Position numbers and translations under genes: made by a program. The notes below the pieces were generated by a model, which made no database searches, was not told the origin of the DNA, and was given only the letters and a program-made list of their open reading frames with translations. Of a stretch of 64,000 nt of DNA, positions 32,980 to 41,619 are shown piece after piece (positions within the stretch are counted from its first letter, which is position 1; each line of letters starts with the position of its first letter). The DNA comes from Roseivirga thermotolerans (GTDB taxonomy: Bacteria > Bacteroidota > Bacteroidia > Cytophagales > Cyclobacteriaceae): contig NZ_BNAG01000002.1 of the NCBI RefSeq assembly GCF_014653175.1, positions 496,001 through 560,000 on the forward strand, read 5' to 3'.

Positions 32980-33360
32980 ATGAATCTCACCGATCCTGTT
33001 CACAAAAAAGTCATTGGTATCATTTTCATTATCTTCAGTGCTTTTGGTCTTCTGAGTATTCTGTTTTATGATCAGTTTATGGATTTTATCATTCGAATGG
33101 CTGCGCAAGATGGAGATATGCTTCCGGAAGCTGCATGGATTTTCGATTTCATCAGCTCCTTACTTTGGGGGATAGCCCTTATTTTCTTCATTCCTCGAAT
33201 TATTATTGGGATAGGGCTTGTTAATCAACGCAAGTGGGCCGAAGTTCCGGCTTTGGTATATGGCATAATAAGCCTTATCAATATTCCTATTGGTACCCTA
33301 CTGGGAGTCTATTGCATTTTGGTGCTAACGGCCAAAAAAAGGACAGAAGAAGACTACTGA
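32980..33360 (+). CDS. Small integral membrane protein of unknown function
   Basis: A 126-residue protein with about three to four hydrophobic helices: VIGIIFIIFSAFGLLSILFY (11-30), SSLLWGIALIFFIPRIIIGI (59-78) and ALVYGIISLINIPIGTLLGVY (91-111), with a charged C-terminus (KKRTEEDY). I recognise no family-specific motif. The last two helices around LVNQRKWA resemble generic DUF4064-like or transporter-accessory membrane proteins, which I would not assign. It overlaps the end of the convergent rsmG gene by 7 bases. Confidence 0.65.
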   Translation: MNLTDPVHKKVIGIIFIIFSAFGLLSILFYDQFMDFIIRMAAQDGDMLPEAAWIFDFISSLLWGIALIFFIPRIIIGIGLVNQRKWAEVPALVYGIISLINIPIGTLLGVYCILVLTAKKRTEEDY

Positions 33361-33980
33361 GCCGGTATATAGACCACTTTCTTGGTCTCGAAGAACTCTT
33401 CTTTAAAGTGCTCTGAAAGTGCATATGTTTTTATACGCTTCAACTTAGACTCCTTTAGTTCTTCATCCAACTCGCCACCTTTTAGGTACAGGATACCGTT
33501 TTTGAGGGAGTGGTTAGACTGCTTCATAAACTTGTCTTTCACCCAGGGATAAAAATTGCCCATACGTGTGACCGCACGGCTCACAACAAAATGGAACTGG
33601 CCCTCCACTTGCTCAGCCCTTACGTGCTGACCTTTGACATTTTCAAGGCCCAGGGCTTGGGCTACTTCGTTAACCACTTTGATTTTCTTGCCAATGGAGT
33701 CTACCAAAAGAAATTGGCACTCGGGGAAAAGTATGGCCAGCGGAATACCGGGAAAGCCACCTCCTGTGCCTACGTCAAGAATCCGCGTTCCCGGCCTGAA
33801 GTTCAATACCTTGGCTATACCCAATGAGTGAATCACATGTCGCTCCATGAGGTTCTCAATGTCTTTTCTGGAGACTACGTTGATTTTATCATTCCATTCG
33901 GCATATAGACCCGGCAGACGTTCGAACCGTTCTTTTTGCTCTTGGTTCAGGTTGGGAAAGTACTGAAGCAGATTCTTCAT
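33354..33980 (-). CDS. rsmG: 16S rRNA (guanine-527-N7)-methyltransferase RsmG
   Basis: The ATG at 33980 (MKNLLQYFPNLN) is preferred to one at 34019, because the extra 13 residues are not family-like and a promoter box lies just ahead of it. The 208-residue product shows the RsmG pattern: NQEQKERFERLPGLYAEWN, then KINVVSRKDIENLMERHVIHSL, the SAM-binding ILDVGTGGGFPGIPLAI, then LLVDSIGKKIKVV and VVSRAV. RsmG adds the m7G at position 527 of 16S rRNA, a mark affecting streptomycin sensitivity. Confidence 0.95.
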   Translation of the reverse strand: MKNLLQYFPNLNQEQKERFERLPGLYAEWNDKINVVSRKDIENLMERHVIHSLGIAKVLNFRPGTRILDVGTGGGFPGIPLAILFPECQFLLVDSIGKKIKVVNEVAQALGLENVKGQHVRAEQVEGQFHFVVSRAVTRMGNFYPWVKDKFMKQSNHSLKNGILYLKGGELDEELKESKLKRIKTYALSEHFKEEFFETKKVVYIPAQ

Positions 33981-33984
33981 GCTG

Positions 33985-33992
33985 CAAAGATA
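33985..33992 (-). promoter_or_regulatory. Probable -7 box (TATCTTTG) for rsmG
   Basis: Minus-strand TATCTTTG fits TAnnTTTG and ends 4 bases before the ATG at 33980, so the transcript would be almost leaderless. It supports the shorter start. Confidence 0.4.
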
Positions 33993-34066
33993 TATGGAAT
34001 ACCCATTGACTAGCTCCATTCTGCCAATTTAAAGGGCAGAGGAAGATGCAATGACCGTTGGTGCGA

Positions 34067-34675
34067 TTAGATGTGCTCCTTCTTATTTTTCACCAAATCG
34101 TACATGAGCTCTCTGGCACGGTGTAGTTGAGCTTTTACAGTACCCAATGGTGCTCCCAGTTCCTGAGCAATTTCATCGTAGCTCAGTTCATCGAAGTAGC
34201 GTAGTTTTACTAACCGCTGATATTTTGCAGGTAGTTTGTCTACAAACATATGGACCAGCTCAATTTTTTGAGCCTTTATGGTTTCATCTTGTGGGTTCAG
34301 ATTTTTATCCTGAACATCAATGGTTACAGCCTCTCCGTTGTCATCGGTAAACGATGTGTTAAGGCTCATGGTGTCAAGCCGCCTTTTGCGAATAAAGTCA
34401 ATGGTATTGTTAGTGGCTATACGGAACAGCCAGGTAGAGAAAGTAAAGTCTTTTTTAAACTTATGAAGGTTTTTGAAAGCCTTTGCAAAAGCTTCAATGG
34501 TCAGGTCTTCGGCATCATCGACATTACGAACCATTTTAAGGATCATATGATAAACCGGTTTCTTATACCGTTTCATAAGATCAGCATAAGCCTGTTCGTC
34601 TAGCCCTGAAACTGCTGCGTCAATTAACCTGAAATCTTCTAATGCCTTTTTTGAGAATTGCTTACCTACTTCCAT
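34067..34675 (-). CDS. RNA polymerase sigma factor, ECF/RpoE-like
   Basis: A 202-residue sigma-70 family protein. Region 2 is visible as YADLMKRYKKPVYHMILKMV, then NVDDAEDLTIEAFAKAFKNL and FTFSTWLFRIATNNTIDFIR. Region 4 is LPAKYQRLVKLRYFDELSYDEI, then ELGAPLGTVKAQLHRARELM. It begins within the last codons of the glycosyltransferase gene (10-base overlap), so the two are coupled. No anti-sigma gene is adjacent, and the long linker between regions 2 and 4 (SLNTSFTDDNGEAVTID) is consistent with constitutively active Bacteroidota ECF factors. Downstream after 86 bases is rsmG with its own promoter box. Confidence 0.9.
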   Translation of the reverse strand: MEVGKQFSKKALEDFRLIDAAVSGLDEQAYADLMKRYKKPVYHMILKMVRNVDDAEDLTIEAFAKAFKNLHKFKKDFTFSTWLFRIATNNTIDFIRKRRLDTMSLNTSFTDDNGEAVTIDVQDKNLNPQDETIKAQKIELVHMFVDKLPAKYQRLVKLRYFDELSYDEIAQELGAPLGTVKAQLHRARELMYDLVKNKKEHI

Positions 34676-35766
34676 TCAACTTGCTTCGTTGCCAATGCCT
34701 TTATGGCGACTAAGGGATAATAAAAACAATAACAAAGATCTAAAAAAGGAAGCGACCAAATTTCTATCTCTGTTTTGAGTTTTTGCCCCAATTGCCTGAT
34801 GATTGCATAGTTCAACAGACATCTGACGCCAAAGGCCGTCCATATCCATGAGGGGAGTGAACTGGTAGCCAATGCCCAAAAAAACAATCCCCATCCGACC
34901 ACACAAGATAACGTAAAAATTCCCAAAAGCGTTTGGTCTTTTTTATCATAGTGCTTTCCGGCTGATAAATGTCTGATTTTCTGATGCAAGTATGATTTAA
35001 GCGTCTCTTTTGGCGTACTTACAGTGAATGCAGCTGGTTCAATAAGAATTTGTATGGAGTGTGTTTTGCTCAGGTGGCCAACCATTAAATCATCGTCTCC
35101 ACCTTCTAAATGACCAATCTTTTTTAGAAAATCAAGGTCGTAATGTTGGTGGGTCACCGCCCAGTTTCTTCCCACTCCCATGTAAGGTTTTTTCCACAAG
35201 GCAAAGCCCAAATACTGCATAGCTACCCAAAGGGTCTCATACTGAATAAACCGGTTTAGCCAGCCCTTTCTTTTAGCATAAGGCGAGTACCCCAGTACAA
35301 CCTGATAATCATTCACCAGAGCGTTACCCATAAGCTGAATCCATTGATCTGAGGCTGGCAGACAATCCACATCGGTAAACAGTAGTTTGGAAAACCGGGC
35401 TTTTTGTACTCCACAGAACAATGCATATTTCTTTCCGGTCCAACCGGCAGGTAACGACTCCACATCCACTACGGTCAGGGCCTTCCATTGTTTTTGCCAT
35501 TCGTTCAGTAGTAAGGCTGACTGGTCTGTAGAACGATCATTTACAACAATTACCTCATACGGATACTCCTGGTCTTGTTCTTTGAGCCTTTGGAGTAACT
35601 GATTCAGGTTTTTAGCTTCATTTCGAGCGGCAATAATTACCGATACCCCCTGGTGATTGTCAAACGTTTTTGGGTCTCTATGCCTGATTAATGGAATACC
35701 AAGTGCAAGGACAAAACCAGTTTGCACAGCCATACAGATTAAAAATGCAATATCAATGAGGCTCAA
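34666..35766 (-). CDS. Membrane glycosyltransferase family 2 protein
   Basis: The frame as drawn starts with TTG at 35766; an ATG at 35733 would remove part of the N-terminal helix, so the start is uncertain. The 366-residue protein has an N-terminal membrane helix (about 5-26), a GT-A catalytic domain with VSVIIAARNEAKN (41-53), VIVVNDRSTD (72-81), the DxD motif DVD (132-134), and an EGGDDDLMVGHL region corresponding to the catalytic ED motif. Two to three C-terminal helices follow. Such enzymes extend lipid or cell-surface glycans at the inner membrane. It overlaps the start of the sigma gene downstream. Confidence 0.87.
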   Translation of the reverse strand: MSLIDIAFLICMAVQTGFVLALGIPLIRHRDPKTFDNHQGVSVIIAARNEAKNLNQLLQRLKEQDQEYPYEVIVVNDRSTDQSALLLNEWQKQWKALTVVDVESLPAGWTGKKYALFCGVQKARFSKLLFTDVDCLPASDQWIQLMGNALVNDYQVVLGYSPYAKRKGWLNRFIQYETLWVAMQYLGFALWKKPYMGVGRNWAVTHQHYDLDFLKKIGHLEGGDDDLMVGHLSKTHSIQILIEPAAFTVSTPKETLKSYLHQKIRHLSAGKHYDKKDQTLLGIFTLSCVVGWGLFFWALATSSLPSWIWTAFGVRCLLNYAIIRQLGQKLKTEIEIWSLPFLDLCYCFYYPLVAIKALATKQVEWK

Positions 35767-35812
35767 TGAGGAAAGAATAAACGCTAAAGAAAATAGAATT
35801 AAGCAATACTGC

Positions 35813-35820
35813 TATTTTTG
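35813..35820 (+). promoter_or_regulatory. Probable -7 box (TATTTTTG) for the tgt operon
   Basis: TATTTTTG fits TAnnTTTG and lies 18 bases before the ATG at 35839. It also argues that an in-frame ATG at 35818, inside the box, is not the start. Confidence 0.4.
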
Positions 35821-35838
35821 TGGCTTCAAATCAAGTCG

Positions 35839-36969
35839 ATGGAGTTTAAGCTAGTAGCAGAAGATAAGGGGTCGAAGGCAAGAGCAGGGGTTGTAACTAC
35901 CGATCATGGTAGCATAGAAACCCCAATTTTTATGCCTGTGGGTACCGCAGGTACCGTAAAGGCCGTACATCAACGTGAACTACACAATGATGTACAAGCT
36001 CAAATTATTTTGGGCAACACCTATCACCTTTATTTGAGACCCGGACTGGATGTAATTGAAGGAGCCGGGGGACTGCATCGTTTCAACGGCTGGGACAAGC
36101 CAATTCTTACGGACTCAGGTGGGTATCAGGTGTATTCACTGTCTGGAACCCGAAAGATCAAAGAGGAGGGTGTAACTTTTAAATCACATATCGATGGGTC
36201 TAAGCATGTGTTTACCCCAGAAAATGTGATGGATATTCAGCGAACCATTGGGGCTGATATTATCATGGCTTTTGATGAGTGTACTCCTTATCCCTGTGAA
36301 TATGGATACGCCCGTGAGTCTATGGAAATGACCCACCGGTGGCTAAAGCGTTGTTGTGATAGGTTTGATGCCACCGAGGGTAAATATGGATATTCGCAGA
36401 CCCTTTTTCCAATAGTACAGGGCAGCACCTTCAAAGATTTACGCATCAAGTCGGCCGAAACAATCGCCTCGTTCGAGAGAGAAGGTAATGCCATAGGAGG
36501 GCTTTCTGTAGGGGAGCCTCATGAAATGATGTATGAGCAAACTGAAGTGGTTTGCGATATTCTGCCAAAAGATAAACCCCGATACCTGATGGGGGTGGGC
36601 ACGCCAGAAAATATACTGGAATGTATAGCTCTGGGGGTAGATATGTTCGACTGTGTTATGCCAACCCGTAATGCACGTAACGGAATGCTGTTTACCTCAG
36701 AAGGAATTATTAACATCAGGAACGAAAAGTGGAAGAACGACTATAGCCCCATTGACCCAAATCTTGGTGGCTATGTAGACACTTTTTACAGCAAGGCATA
36801 TTTAAGACACTTGGTGGTAAGTAAAGAAATTTTGGCTGCGCAAATTGCATCCATTCACAACCTTACCTTTTACCTGTGGCTGGTAAAAGAAGCCAGAAAA
36901 GAAATACGAAAAGGCACGTTTATTAATTGGAAAAACCAAATGGTGAAAAAGGTGACCAGACGATTATGA
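35839..36969 (+). CDS. tgt: Queuine/preQ1 tRNA-ribosyltransferase (Tgt) lacking the zinc cysteines
   Basis: The start at 35839 (MEFKLVAED) matches the family N-terminus. The 376-residue enzyme exchanges guanine-34 of GUN-anticodon tRNAs for preQ1. Blocks seen: IFMPVGTAGTVKAV, ILGNTYHLYLRPG, ILTDSGGYQVYSL (catalytic-pocket Asp), GGLSVGEPHE, and FDCVMPTRNARNG (nucleophile Asp). The usual zinc site Cys-x-Cys-x2-Cys...His is not intact: the three Cys positions hold Leu309, Gly311 and Asp314 (DPNLGGYVD), while the His (His340, in IHN) remains at the standard spacing of 26. The fold must be stabilised another way. Its stop overlaps the start of the next gene. Confidence 0.93.
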   Translation: MEFKLVAEDKGSKARAGVVTTDHGSIETPIFMPVGTAGTVKAVHQRELHNDVQAQIILGNTYHLYLRPGLDVIEGAGGLHRFNGWDKPILTDSGGYQVYSLSGTRKIKEEGVTFKSHIDGSKHVFTPENVMDIQRTIGADIIMAFDECTPYPCEYGYARESMEMTHRWLKRCCDRFDATEGKYGYSQTLFPIVQGSTFKDLRIKSAETIASFEREGNAIGGLSVGEPHEMMYEQTEVVCDILPKDKPRYLMGVGTPENILECIALGVDMFDCVMPTRNARNGMLFTSEGIINIRNEKWKNDYSPIDPNLGGYVDTFYSKAYLRHLVVSKEILAAQIASIHNLTFYLWLVKEARKEIRKGTFINWKNQMVKKVTRRL

Positions 36970-38048
36970 TGAGAATTCTCGATAGGTATATTCTCGTTAA
37001 GTTTCTGACCACCTTTGTGTTTGTGGTCGGTATACTGGTTTCTATTGTACTCATTATTACCTTCTCTGAGCGCAACGAAAGCTTCATTAAAAACGAAGTT
37101 CCCGCCCGCCTGATCATAGAGTATTTCTTAACCTACGCGCCCTATATAGCGAACCTTATTACCCCTATAACGGTTTTTATTGCTACGGTTTTTGTTACCT
37201 CCAAACTGGCCAGTCATACAGAGATTATCGCTATTCTGAGTGGTGGAGTTAGTTATCCGCGTATGCTAAGACCCTTCTTTTTTGGGTCAGTGATTATTGC
37301 CATAACCAGCTTCGTTTTTACCGGTTGGGTTATTCCCGAGGCCAATAAATTCAGGGTCGCATTCGAACAGGCTTATTTTGGTCAGGAGTTCAATTTTTCG
37401 GAACGCGATGTGCACTTTAAGGTGAGCCCCACAACTTATGCCTACATTGCCTCATACGACTCGCGCAGAGATATTGCTTTTCGCTTCACGTTGGAAGAAA
37501 TAAAAGGAACCGATGTTGAGTGGAAGTTTACTGCCAGGCAGGTAAAGTGGGATTCTTTGCAACAAGGATGGGAGGCTTCAGATTGGACTCTCCGTAAATT
37601 TTTGCCTATGGGCGAAGACTATAAATACGGAAAGAACAACGACACGCTTCTGAAAATTAACATGAAACCCAGTGATTTTGGTAACCTGAACAGTTTTGAA
37701 CAAACGCTTACCCTCAATGAACTGGATCAATACATTGCCGACCTTAAAATGAAAGGGGCAGATAATATACCCATATATGTTATTGAGAAGTATGTTCGGT
37801 ATATGTCGCCTTTCTCGGCTATCATTCTCACCTTCATCGGAGTTATTCTCTCTTCACGCAAAACAAGGGGAGGTGTAGGCTTTCAAATTGCGCTTGGCTT
37901 CATGATTGCCTTCATTTATATCATACTCTTTATAGCCGCAAAAAGCAATGCTGAGGCAGGTTCAACCAACCCCTTGCTGGCAGTTTGGATTCCTAATATC
38001 ATTTTCTCCATTATTGGTGTACTTTTGTACCGTTTTGTCCCAAAATAA
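36966..38048 (+). CDS. LptF/LptG family permease
   Basis: Tandem ATG codons at 36966 and 36969 overlap the tgt stop (ATGATGA), so translation is coupled. The 360-residue protein has the YjgP/YjgQ plan: three N-terminal helices (ILVKFLTTFVFVVGILVSIV, YAPYIANLITPITVFIATVFV, LRPFFFGSVIIAITSFVFTG), a periplasmic beta-jellyroll domain (about 130-270), and three C-terminal helices (SPFSAIILTFIGVILS, IALGFMIAFIYIILFIAA, IPNIIFSIIGVLLYRFVP). LptF/G form the membrane part of the Lpt machine that extracts lipopolysaccharide from the inner membrane. The start motif ILDRYILVKFL is typical. I cannot say whether it is F or G. Confidence 0.9.
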   Translation: MMRILDRYILVKFLTTFVFVVGILVSIVLIITFSERNESFIKNEVPARLIIEYFLTYAPYIANLITPITVFIATVFVTSKLASHTEIIAILSGGVSYPRMLRPFFFGSVIIAITSFVFTGWVIPEANKFRVAFEQAYFGQEFNFSERDVHFKVSPTTYAYIASYDSRRDIAFRFTLEEIKGTDVEWKFTARQVKWDSLQQGWEASDWTLRKFLPMGEDYKYGKNNDTLLKINMKPSDFGNLNSFEQTLTLNELDQYIADLKMKGADNIPIYVIEKYVRYMSPFSAIILTFIGVILSSRKTRGGVGFQIALGFMIAFIYIILFIAAKSNAEAGSTNPLLAVWIPNIIFSIIGVLLYRFVPK

Positions 38049-38977
38049 TGGAATCGGCTTCTTTAAGAGACTTTTTAAAACTCCACTTTATAGTATTTCT
38101 CTGGGGGTTTACGGCCATACTTGGCAATGAAATGAGTATCGATTCAACCGATTTGGTTTTGTACCGAACGGGAATAGCAGCACTGGTGCTTTCGGTAGTC
38201 ATGCGATTCAAAGACAAAACCTTTAAATTCCCTCCCCGAGGGGTTTTTCATTTGTTTCTCACCGGTCTTGTGGTAGCTGCCCATTGGGTTACTTTTTTCG
38301 AAGCCGCCAGAGTATCAACTGTATCAGTTTGCCTGGCCGGAATGGCTACTACTACTTTCTGGACCAGTTTGGTAGAGCCGTTATTCAAAAAACAACGCAT
38401 TCAGCCTTTTCAGGTATTCCTCGGCTTGGTGGTAATATTTGGTTTGTACCTCATCTTTAAATTTGAATTCACCCATGCCTACGGCCTTCTTCTGGCCATT
38501 ATTTCAGCATTTCTGGCAGCTGTTTTTTCGGTGCTCAATTCTAAATTCACCCTAAAGTATCCGCCCTACGGTATTACCTTTTATGAAATGCTTTCGGCAG
38601 CAGTAGGGCTGTTATTGTTCATTCCGGTGTACAAAACTTTTGTACTGCACAGCGAAATAATGTATCAATGGCCGGAGCCAAGAGACTGGGTACTTCTCTT
38701 GCTTTTAAGTGGGGTTTGTACCGTATATGCCTTTTCGGTTGGAGTGGAGCTTATGAAGCGTATTTCGGCTTTCGTGGTTAACCTAACCATTAATTTGGAG
38801 CCTGTGTATGGTATAGTACTGGCCCTGCTCATTTATGGGGAAGATGAGCAAATGAGCACAGGTTTCTACTACGGTACCCTCGTGATTCTTGGAGCTGTTT
38901 TGACATATCCGGTCATTAGAAGAATGCAAAGGCGCAGGCAGCTCAGCGTTGAAAGCAAGCCTAAAATGGGTGCTTAA
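38048..38977 (+). CDS. EamA/DMT family transporter
   Basis: Starts on the last base of the LptF/G stop codon (TAATG), continuing the operon. The 309-residue protein has about ten hydrophobic helices arranged as two EamA repeats, the first beginning LHFIVFLWGFTAILG and the second AYGLLLAIISAFLAAVFSVLN, with the LEPVYGIVLALLIYGE motif near the C-terminal end of the second repeat. DMT carriers export amino acids, nucleosides or other small metabolites; the substrate is not readable. The last 17 bases overlap the convergent M23 peptidase gene. Confidence 0.9.
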   Translation: MESASLRDFLKLHFIVFLWGFTAILGNEMSIDSTDLVLYRTGIAALVLSVVMRFKDKTFKFPPRGVFHLFLTGLVVAAHWVTFFEAARVSTVSVCLAGMATTTFWTSLVEPLFKKQRIQPFQVFLGLVVIFGLYLIFKFEFTHAYGLLLAIISAFLAAVFSVLNSKFTLKYPPYGITFYEMLSAAVGLLLFIPVYKTFVLHSEIMYQWPEPRDWVLLLLLSGVCTVYAFSVGVELMKRISAFVVNLTINLEPVYGIVLALLIYGEDEQMSTGFYYGTLVILGAVLTYPVIRRMQRRRQLSVESKPKMGA

Positions 38978-39776
38978 AAGCGGTATATAATTCGCCTTCT
39001 TGAAGGCTTTGCACTTTGCCCTCTGCTACTTCGAAGCGAACAGGGATAGTAATATATGGCGATTTACCGGTGGTATATACCACAAAGTGGAGATGAGACC
39101 CTGAAGCCCAACCGGTAGCCCCTGCGAGAGCTATGGGCTGCCCTTCCAATACTGTATCTCCCAGTGAAACCAAAACACCTCTGTACTTCAGGTGCACGTA
39201 GTCTGCCAAGGTTCCATCATCATGCAGAAGGGTCACATAATTTGAGTAGTCGGCACATTCAGAACTTGGGCAGCCTCTTCGAGAGTCTTCTTTTATACGT
39301 ACCACCACACCCGGTCTGGCTGCCGTTATGGTATCGCCTTCAGGCATCGTAAAGTCCAATGCATTAGAGCCGCGATGGGTTGTTGCTCCGTTATAGCCTT
39401 GGCTTAGACGGTAAGATTTGCCTTTGAGAAATGGCAACCGGTAGGTATGGTCATCGTTATGCACGGCCTTGGCGTTGCCTATGGCATAGTTGTAACTGAG
39501 TTGATAAGACCATGTCTGATTGTGTGGTTTGGTAATGGAGGTGAGTTTGAGGGCTCGTGTTTTTGGCGGAATTACGTAAAATTCCTCCATATCTTCGGGC
39601 AGTTTGGCGTTCACCACTCTCAACTGAAGCGATACTGAAATTGGGAAAAGCTCCTGGTTATCGGCTAGTATCGATACTTCGTTTTCACTATCCTCTGCAA
39701 ATATTCTTAGTTCCATATCTACGCTTTGAGCAAACGTCCAGTGTACACTAAGAAGTAAAAGGAAGGTCCAACGCAT
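38961..39776 (-). CDS. Exported M23 family metallopeptidase
   Basis: The ATG at 39776 (MRWTFLLLLSVHWTFAQ) gives a signal peptide; a longer frame from 39845 would overlap ispE. The 271-residue protein ends in a LytM domain. The zinc ligands are likely His134 (TTHRGSNALDF, with Asp141) and His230 in GSHLHF, with His195 (DYVHLK) and His228 as catalytic partners. The N-terminal half is a beta domain specific to this group. M23 enzymes cut peptide cross-links in peptidoglycan. A pair of Cys (CPSSEC) sits between the ligands. It lies 23 bases after ispE on the same strand. Confidence 0.9.
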   Translation of the reverse strand: MRWTFLLLLSVHWTFAQSVDMELRIFAEDSENEVSILADNQELFPISVSLQLRVVNAKLPEDMEEFYVIPPKTRALKLTSITKPHNQTWSYQLSYNYAIGNAKAVHNDDHTYRLPFLKGKSYRLSQGYNGATTHRGSNALDFTMPEGDTITAARPGVVVRIKEDSRRGCPSSECADYSNYVTLLHDDGTLADYVHLKYRGVLVSLGDTVLEGQPIALAGATGWASGSHLHFVVYTTGKSPYITIPVRFEVAEGKVQSLQEGELYTAFKHPF

Positions 39777-39799
39777 GGATGAAGAAACGAACTTTCTTA

Positions 39800-40615
39800 C
39801 TACAGGCACATGGTTTGATAAAAGAATTTGTCTTTTAGGGCCCAAATTTCTTCCGGTTTAGAATTGAAAAGCCCGAAAATACTTGATCCTGAACCACTCA
39901 TAGCCGCATATTGAGCCCCTGATTGATAGAGTGTGTCTTTGATTGTTTTGAGTTGAGGATGATCTTTAAAAATCGAATCTTCAAAGTCATTGACCAGCTC
40001 TGTCCGCCACCGTTCAAAGTTTTTGCTTAAAAGAAGGGGTTCAAGTGCTGTGGGGGCTGCTTTGGGACTCACCCCTGCATAAGCCTTTTGTGTAGCTATA
40101 TGAATGGCCGGATATACCAGCACCAGGTACATTCCACTTAAATCAAGAGCCAGGGGAGAAAGCTCTGTGCCGGTGCCCGTGGCCATTGCGGCTTGATTAC
40201 CGATAAAAAAAGGGCAATCGGATCCTAGCTCTCCTGCATATTCTTCCAGTAAACTATCATCTAAGAACAGCTGAAAGTGTTGGTTCAGGGCTTTGAGCAT
40301 AAAGGCAGCATCTGCCGAGCCTCCTCCCAAACCTGCTCCAATAGGAATGTGTTTATGCAGGTGAATATCGAGTTCCGGAAGCTGAAAATCCTTCTTTAAC
40401 AGCTTGTAAGCTCTAAGCACTAAATTGTCCTTTCCATCTTGGGGAATGTGGCTTCCGCTGGCCTGAAAGCTTGTTTTTTTCTTAGCGGGTACAAACTCCA
40501 GGGCGTCTTTTAGCGGGATGGGGTAAAAAGAAGTATTGATGGCATGATAGCCGTTGCTGAGTTTCTCAGTGATTTGTAAACCAAGGTTAATTTTTGCGTT
40601 GGGAAAAACCAGCAT
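39800..40615 (-). CDS. ispE: 4-diphosphocytidyl-2-C-methyl-D-erythritol kinase IspE
   Basis: The ATG at 40615 (MLVFPNAKINLGL) matches the family N-terminus; one at 40639 adds eight unlikely residues. The 271-residue GHMP kinase has PNAKINLGL (5-13, with Lys8), the ATP loop PIGAGLGGGSADAA (91-104), a DCPFFIGNQAAMATGTG segment and the C-terminal MSGSGSSIFGLF. IspE phosphorylates CDP-methylerythritol in the non-mevalonate isoprenoid pathway, which supplies menaquinone and carotenoid precursors, fitting the lycopene cyclase elsewhere in the window. It is co-directional with fabI (111-base gap) and the M23 gene. Confidence 0.95.
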   Translation of the reverse strand: MLVFPNAKINLGLQITEKLSNGYHAINTSFYPIPLKDALEFVPAKKKTSFQASGSHIPQDGKDNLVLRAYKLLKKDFQLPELDIHLHKHIPIGAGLGGGSADAAFMLKALNQHFQLFLDDSLLEEYAGELGSDCPFFIGNQAAMATGTGTELSPLALDLSGMYLVLVYPAIHIATQKAYAGVSPKAAPTALEPLLLSKNFERWRTELVNDFEDSIFKDHPQLKTIKDTLYQSGAQYAAMSGSGSSIFGLFNSKPEEIWALKDKFFYQTMCL

Positions 40616-40726
40616 GTTGTATAAAAGGGGGCTTAACAACTACTGTGCTCACCCTAATGGCCTGTGTAAAAAGAATTACTAAAGCCCCGATGATTGACAC
40701 ACGAGTTGCTAAGACCCCTGTTTGTA

Positions 40727-41545
40727 TTAGTTGTCTTTCTTCAAATCTTCGATCAACCGATCTGTAATGCCCGAGGTAGAAAATCCTCCATCGTGCATTA
40801 GGTTTTGCATGGTTACCATTCGCGTAAAGTCTGAGAAATACATTACACAGTATTTGGCACAATCTTCAGCACTGGCATTGCCTAGTGGAGACATTTTGTC
40901 GGCATAATCATAGAATACATCAAAACCTCCAACACCGGTGCCGGCAGTGGTCATGGTTGGCGATTGAGAAATGGTATTTACACGTACTTTTTTAAGTCGG
41001 GCAAATCGTTCTCCATAGCTTCTGGCGATAGACTCAAGCATGGCTTTGGCGTGGGCCATATCAGAGTAGTCAGGGAAGGTTCTCTGTGCTGCAATGTATG
41101 AGAGTGCCATTATAGATCCCCACTCATTCATGGCGTCTAACTTCTCGGCTGTTTGCATTACTTTATGGAAGGAGATAGCCGAAACATCGAGTGTTTTCAT
41201 TAGCCAGTCGTAGTTTAGGTCGCCATAGTCTTTGCCTTTTCTCACATTGGGGCTCATGCCAATGGAGTGCAGAACAAAATCTATTTTTCCGCCTAAAACC
41301 TCCATAGATTTGGTAAACAAGTTTTCCAAATCTTCTACAGAAGTAGCATCGGCAGGAATAATTTCGGCATTACACTCTTCAGCCAGTTTATTAATTGTTC
41401 CCATTCGCAGAGCAATTGGGGCGTTGGTCAATGTAAAAGAAGCACCTTCGGCATGGGCAACTTGCGCCACTTTCCAGGCGATAGAGCGCTCATCTAGCGC
41501 ACCGAAAATGATTCCTCTTTTTCCTTTAAGTAGGTTATGTGACAT
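40727..41545 (-). CDS. fabI: Enoyl-[acyl-carrier-protein] reductase FabI
   Basis: A 272-residue short-chain dehydrogenase of the FabI type. The cofactor motif is GIIFGALDERSIAWKVAQ (11-28), the substrate and catalytic residues are Tyr150, Tyr160 and Lys167 (SYIAAQRTFPDY, AHAKAML), and the VRVNTISQSPTMTTAGTG segment precedes the mobile substrate loop. FabI carries out the last reduction of each fatty acid elongation cycle with NADH and is the classical triclosan target. Length is normal. A promoter-like box lies 22 bases upstream of the ATG. Confidence 0.96.
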   Translation of the reverse strand: MSHNLLKGKRGIIFGALDERSIAWKVAQVAHAEGASFTLTNAPIALRMGTINKLAEECNAEIIPADATSVEDLENLFTKSMEVLGGKIDFVLHSIGMSPNVRKGKDYGDLNYDWLMKTLDVSAISFHKVMQTAEKLDAMNEWGSIMALSYIAAQRTFPDYSDMAHAKAMLESIARSYGERFARLKKVRVNTISQSPTMTTAGTGVGGFDVFYDYADKMSPLGNASAEDCAKYCVMYFSDFTRMVTMQNLMHDGGFSTSGITDRLIEDLKKDN

Positions 41546-41567
41546 GATATTCGATCGTTTTGCGTGT

Positions 41568-41575
41568 CAAAAATA
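41568..41575 (-). promoter_or_regulatory. Probable -7 box (TATTTTTG) for fabI
   Basis: Minus-strand TATTTTTG fits TAnnTTTG and lies 22 bases before the fabI ATG at 41545. The same octamer precedes tgt, tilS and two other genes in this window. Confidence 0.4.
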
Positions 41576-41619
41576 GGGAATTGGATTTAAAATGGAGAGT
41601 TTGCAGAATCACATTTAGC

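Noticed and set aside
32980-33360. Possible holin or phage protein, from small size and several helices
   Set aside because: No phage genes nearby and no holin features; left as unknown membrane protein.
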